A stretch of DNA of 64,000 bases from SXOA01 sp046153945. Lineage in GTDB: Bacteria > Planctomycetota > Planctomycetia > Pirellulales > Pirellulaceae. The DNA lies in contig JBJXFF010000201.1 in NCBI GenBank assembly GCA_046153945.1, forward strand, positions 1-64,000, in the 5' to 3' direction. Within the stretch, counting starts at the first letter, position 1; every line of letters begins with the position of its first letter. The translations under genes and the position numbers were made by a program. Shown one piece after another: positions 44,745 to 52,800 of this stretch. Under the pieces are notes generated by a model. The model was not told the origin of the DNA and did not search any database. It saw only the letters and a list, made by a program, of their open reading frames with translations.

Positions 44745-44806
44745 AGCGGTTCTCTTTAGGCACCAAAGGACTACCTGCCCCCAGTCCTGTCTTAGAGAGA
44801 ACCGCT
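44745..44806 (+). repeat. Long structured inverted repeat with T-rich tail
   Basis: AGCGGTTCTCT at 44745-44755 and AGAGAACCGCT at 44796-44806 pair perfectly over 11 bp. Inside the loop AGGACT and AGTCCT form a second stem. TTATTATTTCTTGG follows on the plus strand. No plus-strand gene is upstream, so it may be a small RNA, a degenerate mobile element end or a transcription barrier. The remainder of 44423-44875 holds nothing else except the hairpin at 44844. Confidence 0.55.
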
Positions 44807-44843
44807 TTATTATTTCTTGGCCGGCAAGCCCAAGGTTGGGTGG

Positions 44844-44869
44844 CACGCCCACGGCTTTGCGTGGGCGTG
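44844..44869. repeat. Perfect 10-bp hairpin after the acyl-CoA synthetase gene
   Basis: CACGCCCACG and CGTGGGCGTG arms are separated by GCTTTG, 6 bases after the stop of the minus-strand synthetase gene. There is no T-run on either strand. It may shield the mRNA end. GTGGCACGCCCACGGCTT is a form of dispersed repeat familiar from planctomycete genomes. Confidence 0.6.
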
Positions 44870-44875
44870 AAACAG

Positions 44876-46585
44876 CTATTTCCGGTACATCATCTCGATT
44901 TCCACGGCGAAATTCGCTTCGATCACTTTGCGGCGGAGACTGAGCTTGGCAGTCATCTCGCCTGCTTCGATGGTAAAACCTCGCGGAAGCAATGTGATCT
45001 TGCGAACCTGTTCAAAGGAAGAAACGCCGCTCAGCCGCTGATTGACGTGCTCCTGGACGAAAGCCAGAACCTGCGCGTGGGAATGGAAGCTTTCGTCTTG
45101 CACAACCGCGATTCCGTGGGAAGCAACCTCTGTTCTCAAGGCGTCAAGATTTGGCACCAGCAGGGCAGTGAGATAGTTGCGGTCGTCGCCGATGACCAGG
45201 GCTTGCACGATGAGCGGATCCTGGGTGAGGAGCGATTCCAGAAAGACCGGGGCGACGTTCTTGCCCCCGGAAGTGACGATGATCTCCTTTTTCCGGCCAG
45301 TGATATAAAGATAGCCGTCGTCGTCGATTCGGCCGTAGTCGCCAGTGTAGAGCCAGCCATCCTTAATAATCTCTGCGGTAGCTTTCTCATTCTTATAGTA
45401 GCCGGGCATCACATGCGGCCCGCGCGTGAGGATTTCGCCATCTTCGGCGATCTTCACTTCCACACCCGGAATCGGCTTCCCCGCTGAGCCACGACGAACG
45501 GTTTTCTGCGTGGAAATGGAGATGACGGGGGAGGACTCGGAGAGGCCGTAGCCCTGCAGCAATGGAACCCCTTGCGAGTAGTAATAGTCGAACAGATGCT
45601 CCGGCAATGCTGCTCCGCCGCTGCAACACTGCTCGATTCGCCCGCCGAGAAGTTGCCGGAGAATGCCGGGAGAATTGAGCAATCCTTTCTCTTCCAAACC
45701 TCGCCGCACGCGGTCATAGAAGTACGGCACACCGTTCATGAACATCGGCTTCACCGCGGCGGCATCGGCAATCACCGTTTCCCGCGATTCCGCAATGGCA
45801 AGCTGCGAACCTTCCACCAGCCAGATATAGAGGTCGCAGGTCCGGGCAAAAATATGCGACAGCGGCAAGAAATTCAGCCGCACTTTGTCGCTGTAGTCTG
45901 TTCTGGGAGGCTCTTCGTCGGCGCGGAACATTTCCACGGTGCTGACCGTGTTGCTGATGAGGTTCGCCTGCGTCAGCATGACTCCTTTGGGCTCGCCCGT
46001 AGTGCCGGAGGTGTAGAGAATGGTGGCGACGCTGGAAGGATCGAGGCCAGGATCGGCAACGGCCGGCAGCGAATTTCCCAGTGCATTGAGCCGCGAAAGG
46101 AAATTCTGAATGCCCTCCAGCAGCGACGGAAACACCCCTGGTGGCAGCGGCTGGGAAGGGTCCGTGTCGAATTCGACGAACATCAGGTCTTTGTTCGCCT
46201 GTTTCAGCGCCGTCAGCTTCGCGGATTGAGCAGGACCGGAAAGTAGAACCACTTTCGCCCCGCTATCCACGATCTGCCAGCTAATCTGCTCTCCGGTCAG
46301 TGGCGCGTGAATGGGAACACTAATCGCTCCCAGCGACTGGATGGCCAAATCCGCCAGCACCCACTCCAGTCGATTCTCGGAGAGTAGGGCCACTCGATCG
46401 CCAAGCTGTACGCCAAATTGCGACAGCATCACGGCGAGGCAGCTCACCCGCTGATCTACTTCTCGCCAGGTTAGAGTCACGAATTTGCCGTCACGTTTGA
46501 ACCAGAGCGCGGTACGATCGGCGTCGCATTGCACTCGGGCGGCGAAGAGTTGTGGAATCGTTTTGCAGCCGGTAAGAATTGCCAT
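44876..46585 (-). CDS. AMP-dependent long-chain acyl-CoA synthetase
   Basis: A 569-residue adenylate-forming ligase that activates fatty acids as acyl-AMP and then acyl-CoA. Signatures: ILYTSGTTGEPKGVMLTQ (ATP site), YGLSESSPVIS and the acid-rich YTGDYGRIDDDGYLYITGR, followed by KEIIVTSGGKNVAP. The length and the GYGLSESSP motif match FadD15/AAE-type synthetases. It is divergent from an acyl-CoA dehydrogenase gene across 262 bases holding the 46759 palindromes, so the two may be controlled together. Confidence 0.93.
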   Translation of the reverse strand: MAILTGCKTIPQLFAARVQCDADRTALWFKRDGKFVTLTWREVDQRVSCLAVMLSQFGVQLGDRVALLSENRLEWVLADLAIQSLGAISVPIHAPLTGEQISWQIVDSGAKVVLLSGPAQSAKLTALKQANKDLMFVEFDTDPSQPLPPGVFPSLLEGIQNFLSRLNALGNSLPAVADPGLDPSSVATILYTSGTTGEPKGVMLTQANLISNTVSTVEMFRADEEPPRTDYSDKVRLNFLPLSHIFARTCDLYIWLVEGSQLAIAESRETVIADAAAVKPMFMNGVPYFYDRVRRGLEEKGLLNSPGILRQLLGGRIEQCCSGGAALPEHLFDYYYSQGVPLLQGYGLSESSPVISISTQKTVRRGSAGKPIPGVEVKIAEDGEILTRGPHVMPGYYKNEKATAEIIKDGWLYTGDYGRIDDDGYLYITGRKKEIIVTSGGKNVAPVFLESLLTQDPLIVQALVIGDDRNYLTALLVPNLDALRTEVASHGIAVVQDESFHSHAQVLAFVQEHVNQRLSGVSSFEQVRKITLLPRGFTIEAGEMTAKLSLRRKVIEANFAVEIEMMYRK

Positions 46586-46758
46586 GGCCTACCCAGTTGT
46601 GTTTTCTTTGGAGATGGGCATTATTCCACGGGTAGTGGGCCCGGGAATAGTAGGGCGTGGTTCCGGCGGATGTGCCCGTTGTGCCGGCGTTTGCCCACGC
46701 CGATGACTAAGCCTAGAATCCAGTAGACACCGGTCGACCTGAATTTCTCCGCACTATT

Positions 46759-46790
46759 GTACTTAGTACTAAGTACTCAGTACTGAGTAC
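46759..46790. repeat. Two fused 18-bp perfect palindromes
   Basis: GTACTTAGTACTAAGTAC (46759-46776) and GTACTCAGTACTGAGTAC (46773-46790) are each perfect palindromes sharing a GTAC. They lie in the gap between the divergent acyl-CoA synthetase and acyl-CoA dehydrogenase genes, a location suited to an operator. They could equally be a dispersed repeat. Confidence 0.75.
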
Positions 46791-46847
46791 CGAGTTGACT
46801 CGCTTCTTCAATTTGCAATCTGACTTCTCCAATCCGCAATTCCCCCC

Positions 46848-48767
46848 ATGTCCACCACCTCCCCTCCGCCCCGCGCCGGCGATCCCTCCTCCGACCCCTC
46901 TTTCGCCGAAACCGCCATGCGCCTCGGCGGCAAGAGCGACGAGGAAGCCACGCGAACCGGGGCCATCGACAAGGCCGATGACGAAGTTGAGCGGCTGTTT
47001 GAGAAGCGGCGGCAGACGACGGCGAGCCCAGTGCATCGGGCGGTTTGGGACCGGGGCTTTCCCGTGGAGCTGTTTGATTCGGCGAATAAGAAGACGCCAG
47101 CCGACGTGCAGCAGGTGATGGATGCTTCGATTGCCGTCGTCGAGCGACATCGCAAGGCTGCAACGCTGCTGGATGAAAACGGCAAGACGCGTGAGTCTGT
47201 TTTGAAAGAGCTCGCCGCGGCGGGATATTGGAGCCTGCTCGTCGACCGCGAGTATGGCGGCAAGGGAGTTCCCTTCCGTTGCTTCGCGCCGTTCCTCACG
47301 CGAATGGCCCTCATCGACCCCACCATCGCCGGCCTGGCCAGCGTTCACGGCTGCATCGGCGCGGTGGATCCTGTCCGGACGTTCGGCAATGAAGAGCAGA
47401 AACGCCGCTACCTCCCCAAGCTGGCCAGTGGCGAGCGGCTGTCGGCCTTCGCGTTGACAGAGCCAGGGGCGGGAAGCGATTTGACCGCGCTCAAAACGAA
47501 AGCCGTCCTTCGCGGCGACACTTACTATGTCACCGGCGAAAAGCTGTTCATCACCAACGTCGTCCCCGGCCGCACGATTGGCCTGGTCTGCCTCATCGAC
47601 GACAAGCCGGCGGTCCTGATCGCCGATTTGCCCGACCAGGAGAACGAACAGTTCGAGCTGGTGAAATACGGCCTGTACGCCCTCAAGCACACGCACAACC
47701 GGGGCATAAAGTTCAAGGACTTTCCTGTTCCCGCCGCGAATCTACTCAAAGTAGAAAAGGGGAACGGCCTGACCATCGCCTACCACGGCCTCAATCTCGG
47801 CCGCATCGCCCTCTGTGCCAACGCCGCCGGCACGATGCGGCTGATGATGGGGAGCATGATTCCCTGGGGCAAGTTCCGCAAAACGTACGGCGAGGCGATT
47901 GAGAAGCGGGAACTGGTCCGCCGCCGCCTGGCCCGGCTGGCCGGCCTGATCGTCGGGTGCGACGCCCTGGTTGCCTGGTGCAGCACGCTCATCGACGAAG
48001 GCTACCGCGGCGAGATGGAGTGCGTCGTCGCCAAAATTTTCGGCAGCGAATCGCAAAAAGAAGCCGCCGTCGAGCTCTGCATGAAAACGCACGGCGGCCG
48101 CTCGTTCCTGCACGGCCACATCTTCGGCGACCACGTCCACGAGTACCTCGCCCCCTGCATCTACGAAGGGGAAGGGGAGATGCTCGGCATGGCCTTTTTC
48201 AAATCGCTCGTCAAGCAGCACGGCGTGCAATACTTCGAGCCGGTCGGCAAAGCACTGCAAGCCGCCGGCATCAAGCATCCGAGCTTCGTGAACCCGGCCC
48301 ACCTCTGGGCCCTCCGCAAAGCCGCCCCGCCGTATGCCATGTGGCTCATGCGGGAGAAGTTCACCTTCAAGCCGAGCGTGCAACTCCCTTCCATGCCGCC
48401 GCGCCTCCACGACCACGCCCAGTTCGCCAGCCGCGGCCTGCAGCGCCTGCCGCGGGAAATCAGCGGCATGATGATGAAGCATCAACTCAAGCTCGCCGAC
48501 CGCCAATGCCGCATGAGCGAGCTTTCATTGCGGGCCCAAAAACTCGTCGTCATGCTTTGCACTGCCCTCTACGCCGCCAAGCAAGACAACGAAGTGATCC
48601 GCTCAGCCGCCGATCTTCTCTGCCAGGATCTCACCCGCGAACTTACGGGTAGTCGTCCGAGTGATGGTTATTTCAAAGCGGCCAGCAAACTGGGGGAAAC
48701 GATTGCGGATGGGGGTTTTCCGGGGATGGAGGGGGTGGAGGTGCCGGAGATTTTGATGAGGTATTAG
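46848..48767 (+). CDS. Acyl-CoA dehydrogenase, long form
   Basis: A 639-residue FAD enzyme for the first step of beta-oxidation. The middle region is the canonical fold: FALTEPGAGSDLTAL (flavin contact), YYVTGEKLFITN, then MKTHGGRSFLHGHIF where the family carries its RxxQ/FG cofactor contacts. It has a 70-residue Pro/Ser-rich N-terminus and an extra C-terminal helical domain of over 150 residues, as in long- and very-long-chain dehydrogenases. It is divergent from the acyl-CoA synthetase gene, and together they form a fatty-acid breakdown locus. Confidence 0.9.
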   Translation: MSTTSPPPRAGDPSSDPSFAETAMRLGGKSDEEATRTGAIDKADDEVERLFEKRRQTTASPVHRAVWDRGFPVELFDSANKKTPADVQQVMDASIAVVERHRKAATLLDENGKTRESVLKELAAAGYWSLLVDREYGGKGVPFRCFAPFLTRMALIDPTIAGLASVHGCIGAVDPVRTFGNEEQKRRYLPKLASGERLSAFALTEPGAGSDLTALKTKAVLRGDTYYVTGEKLFITNVVPGRTIGLVCLIDDKPAVLIADLPDQENEQFELVKYGLYALKHTHNRGIKFKDFPVPAANLLKVEKGNGLTIAYHGLNLGRIALCANAAGTMRLMMGSMIPWGKFRKTYGEAIEKRELVRRRLARLAGLIVGCDALVAWCSTLIDEGYRGEMECVVAKIFGSESQKEAAVELCMKTHGGRSFLHGHIFGDHVHEYLAPCIYEGEGEMLGMAFFKSLVKQHGVQYFEPVGKALQAAGIKHPSFVNPAHLWALRKAAPPYAMWLMREKFTFKPSVQLPSMPPRLHDHAQFASRGLQRLPREISGMMMKHQLKLADRQCRMSELSLRAQKLVVMLCTALYAAKQDNEVIRSAADLLCQDLTRELTGSRPSDGYFKAASKLGETIADGGFPGMEGVEVPEILMRY

Positions 48768-48799
48768 CCTTATTTCAGTTCAGAATTCCGCCCGCGAAC

Positions 48800-49111
48800 C
48801 TACCAGGAAAATCCAGATTCCATCCAACGGATTACCGTAGAATATAGAATCAGCGCTTCGAGCAACGCCGCTGCTCCCCACAACAAGAATCCCCACCGGC
48901 GACAATAGATCAGGGTCGCTGCGCCAATTGGCACAGGAAAGAGAGAGGCGAAAACAATTGCCCGCCAATTATCCGCTATCACTACAATGAAGAAGGCACC
49001 CAATACGATCGCGAGAAAGATCACTCCCGGAAAGTACTTCGAACTACGGCCAGCGGTATCCGTCTCCTCGGAGCCCACCTGCCTCGGTGATTCATAGGGG
49101 TTTGATTCCAC
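48800..49111 (-). CDS. Small NPYESP-type membrane protein
   Basis: A 103-residue protein with a GTG start (49111). It begins MESNPYESPRQ; an NPYxSP motif at the very N-terminus is a familiar feature of short planctomycete membrane proteins. Three membrane helices follow (YFPGVIFLAIVLGAFFIVVI, FASLFPVPIGAATLIYC and LLWGAAALLEALILYS). The function is unknown. It is convergent with the acyl-CoA dehydrogenase gene. Confidence 0.72.
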   Translation of the reverse strand: MESNPYESPRQVGSEETDTAGRSSKYFPGVIFLAIVLGAFFIVVIADNWRAIVFASLFPVPIGAATLIYCRRWGFLLWGAAALLEALILYSTVIRWMESGFSW

Positions 49112-49132
49112 ATTGCTATTCTAGCGGTCTTC

Positions 49133-49355
49133 GAACCCCAACGGGGTTGCCGAGCGCAGCCCAGGGTCGCACGCTTCGTGCGCACCCTGGGTAGAATCAA
49201 TGATCGCAAGCCGAACCCCGAAGGGGTTACCGAATCGGCGGCGTTGGGATTGGTAACCCCTTTGGGGTTCAGGATCAAACTGGTTGCCATGTTCCCAGGT
49301 TGCGCTCGCAAAGCCTCGCGAACCTGGGCTGTACTGGGCAACCCCGTTGGGGTTC
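49133..49355. repeat. Mirror-symmetric block of REP-like palindromes
   Basis: Four short AACCCC-N3-GGGGTT hairpins (49134-49148, 49214-49228, about 49254-49268, about 49340-49354) and two longer stems (CCCAGGGT/ACCCTGGG near 49160-49191; CCCAGGTT/AACCTGGG near 49293-49328) are arranged symmetrically. The first 19-base unit, GAACCCCAACGGGGTTGCC, is the exact reverse complement of the last. The layout A-B-A then A-B-A inverted makes the whole block a large palindrome centred near 49240. It looks like a composite REP/BIME-type element. Confidence 0.8.
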
Positions 49356-49677
49356 AAAACGGCCTCCATACCATTGTCATCCAGGATTTCATCCGAATGT
49401 CCATCACTCACCGTTATCTTATTGGACGCGCTCGCAAAGGGTATCGCCGCATCGCGACTCCACCATGACACTTCCACTTTTATTGAACTGGACACTTAGT
49501 ATTTACATGGCCTTTTGTATAATATCGGAAAGGGGCGGAACTCCGTAGGTCTGCTAGGGAGGGTGTGATCCTTGACAATCGGGTCGAAGTTTATGCGTCA
49601 AGGAACCGTTGCACAATTCGTGCGCCGGGAACGCCTGCAGGTGGGACTCCAGCGGCAGCTTATTGAAACTGAAATGG

Positions 49678-49784
49678 CCCCACCTAAAAGTGGGCCGTGT
49701 TGAAAAACCGGGGAGGTTTATCAACAGATGTTACGGGGACGTGCCGGGGGGGTGTGTTGCTAAACCCAGGGGGGATTTTCAACA
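49678..49784. repeat. Hairpin cluster of unknown origin
   Basis: In the gene-free stretch 49356-49848, CCCAC/GTGGG pairs at 49678-49694. Two related imperfect palindromes follow: 49698-49726 (TGTTGAAAAACC and GGTTTATCAACA arms) and 49755-49784 (TGTTGC to TCAACA). A weak TATAAT lies at 49518-49523. A 101-codon plus-strand frame crosses the region but has no protein-like features. I read it as the remains of a mobile element or structured leader DNA. Confidence 0.5.
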
Positions 49785-49848
49785 CAAAGGCAAAGGGTGG
49801 AGATTCTTGTTGAGACTGACGGGGAGATGTGTCGGCAGCGTAATTGCT

Positions 49849-52800
49849 TCAACGAATACCAACTATGCCCGCAGAAAACTGTTGGAGTCGATCGATTTCG
49901 CGCTGGAGGATTGAGTAGGCTTCGTCGGCGCCAGAAAGGTCGCCGGCTTTGCCCATGGCTTCCAGTCGTGATGCCGCCGCTACGGTCGAAGGAGCGGCAA
50001 AATAAGCTGCCGCGCCCTTGATCGTATGTGCCATTCGCCGCACCTCGAACATGTTTTGCTGCTGAAGGGCACTGCGCAGTGACAGCAGGTGCGCTCCAGA
50101 TTCTTGGAAGAAGATTGCCAACAACTCTCGCAGCATCTCTTCGCTTCCTCCGACCAGATTCACGGCAGCCTTCCAGTCCATGGCCGGTTGGCTTGGCGGG
50201 GTCTCGAAGGAATCTTGGGGAGAATGTTTCCGACCTTCGATGACTTCGAATAGCAAGGCTGGTTGGATTGGTTTGGTCAAATAGTCATCCATACCAGCAT
50301 TCAGACACCGCTCGCGATCTCCTTTGAGCGCGTGAGCCGTCATCGCGACAATCGGAATATGGCGGCCGGTCGATAATTCGTGCTGACGAATTGCCTGAGT
50401 CGCCTCAAAGCCGTCCATGTCCGGCATCTGGACGTCCATCAGCACGAGATCAAACGCATCTCGCAGTGCCGCCTCCACGGCGTCACGTCCGTTGCTGACA
50501 ACCACAACTTCGTGCCCGCGCTTTTCCAGAAACTCCCGGGCAACCCGTTGGTTGACGAGCCCGTCTTCGGCCAGCAAGATTCGCAGTGATCGACGGGATT
50601 CCGCAACCGGCGGCGACGCCGCCACGGCTGGATCGATCGACTGTTCCCTTGTGCTGAGGACCCGGACGATCGCATTGCGCAAATCGGATTGCTTGACCGG
50701 TTTGATGAGGTATCGGGCAATTCCCAACTCCTGGCAGCGGGCCGAATTCTCCGTCATCCCGGCCGAAGAAAGCATGATCAACATGCAGTCTTGCAAATGT
50801 GGACGCTGACGAATCCGCTCCGCGAGCATAAAGCCGTCCATGTCCGGCATCATCACGTCTAAAAGCGCCAGGCGGAAAGGTTCTCCGCGAAGTGCCGCGT
50901 CGTCAAGCGCCGCGAGTGCTGCCGGCCCGCTCGCCGCCATGCTCGGCTGCATCCCCCAATTCGTGAGCAAATCCTCGAGGATCCGCCGATTGGTCCGATT
51001 GTCATCCACCACCAGCACCGGCATGCCCGCCAGGCTCTCGGGGCTAATCCACGAATGCGTGGGCGAGCCCTGGGCGATTTCAAAGCGGACGGTAAAGTGG
51101 AATGCGCTCCCTTTGCCGGGCTCGCTCTCGACCCAGATGTTTCCCCCCATGAGCCGGACTAGTTGTTTGGAAATCGTCAGACCCAGACCAGTGCCGCCGA
51201 AGCGGCGCGTCGTCGACGAGTCGGCCTGATTAAAGGCTTCAAAAATCTGCTGCTGCTTGTCTAGGGGAATGCCGATTCCGGTGTCGCTAACGACAAAGTG
51301 CAAATCGACGTGCGAATCTTCAAGCTCTTCGACCATGACGACGACGACGATTTCCCCCTGCTCGGTGAATTTAAGCGCGTTCCCCACCAGGTTGATGACG
51401 ATTTGACGCAGTCGCCCCGGATCACCGATGAGAGTATCCGGCACATCGGGAGGCACGAGATAAGTCAATTCCACACCCTTTTCTGCAGCCCGCAACCCAA
51501 AGGTTTGCATGGCATCTCCCAAGCTGTCGCGGAGCGGGAAATCAATGGTTTCCAGTTCCAGCTTGCCGGCCTCGACCTTGGAGAAGTCGAGAATGTCGTT
51601 AAGCAGCCGCAAGAGCGAATCAGCCGACTGCATGACTATGTTCAGATAGTCGCGCTGCTGATTGGTGAGAGTCGTCTGTAGGGCCAACTCCGCCATTCCC
51701 ATAACACCATTCATGGGAGTACGGATCTCGTGGCTCATGTTGGCCAGGAAATCGCTCTTGGCCCGATTGGCATTCTCAGCCACTTCTTTCGCCAGACGCA
51801 GTTCGTCCTCGCTGCGGCGCAGCTCGGCTGCTGTCCGTTCCAATTCGGCGTTGGAAACCGCCAGTTCCCGCGCGCGGGCTTCGGCGGCGGCGGTCCGTTC
51901 GGCAACTCGCTGTTCGAGTGTTTCATTCAATCGCTGAAGTTCGGCGAATCCTTCGGCATTTTCCAGGGCAGCGCCGGCAATTGTGGCAATGAACTCCGCC
52001 AGGCGCACGTCGTCGGCTTTGAATAGACCGCTGACATTGCGATGGTCGACGTAGAAGCATCCCGCTGGTTTGCCGCGAACGAACACCGGCGCACAAAGAG
52101 CCGAGCGAACGCCGGCGAGCAAGGCTCCGTCTTCGTCGAATTGACCTTCCGAATAAACAACGACTTTGCCCGTGGCTAGTGCGCGATCGGCCATGGCCCG
52201 ACTGTATTCCGCCCGGTGGTCGCCGGCGACCATCGTTAGCTCTTCGGCGGCAGCGTCCCCCTGCAATTGAAGCAACAAGCAGCGTTCCCCTCGCAACAAC
52301 CGGAGCGCCGCTTCTCGCACTTCTTTGAAGATGGTATCCCGCGACAATGCCGAGGCAATGCGGCGACCCGCATCGAGGACCGTATCAAAACGGTCGACTA
52401 AAGAGAGCGTGGCTGTCTTCGCTTGCGCAGCCGGCTCCGGTTCGGCGGCCTCTCCGAGCGCAAAGTCCGCACCCAGCGCGCGCAGTGCCTGGCGGGCCTT
52501 CGTCAAGTCCTTCTGAGCCTCCGGCCAGCCCACCTCCTTGCCGACGCGACCCCGAGCGAGCAACGTCTGAGCATGCTCGAATCGGGCACCCTGACGTTCC
52601 GCCACTGCCAGGCTTTCGTCCAGGTATTGTCTCGCCTTTCGAGTTGAACCCTGCATTGCCGCGACGAGGCCGGCCTCCCGCAGCGCATGTGGCAAGTCGT
52701 TTTGAAACGTCCGAGCGACCTTCAGGGCTTTTCCCACCACCTTGCTGGCTTGTTTCAACAGCGTCTTTCGACGCTCCGGCGCCCAGCCGGAGATCATCTC

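Noticed and set aside
46713..47696. 327-codon frame opposite the acyl-CoA dehydrogenase start
   Set aside because: It overlaps a strongly supported gene and its composition is Arg/Gly-rich shadow sequence.
49609..49914. 101-codon plus-strand frame in the palindrome region before the giant kinase
   Set aside because: It has no ribosome site, crosses several hairpins and overlaps the end of the kinase gene. It is more likely part of a repeat remnant.
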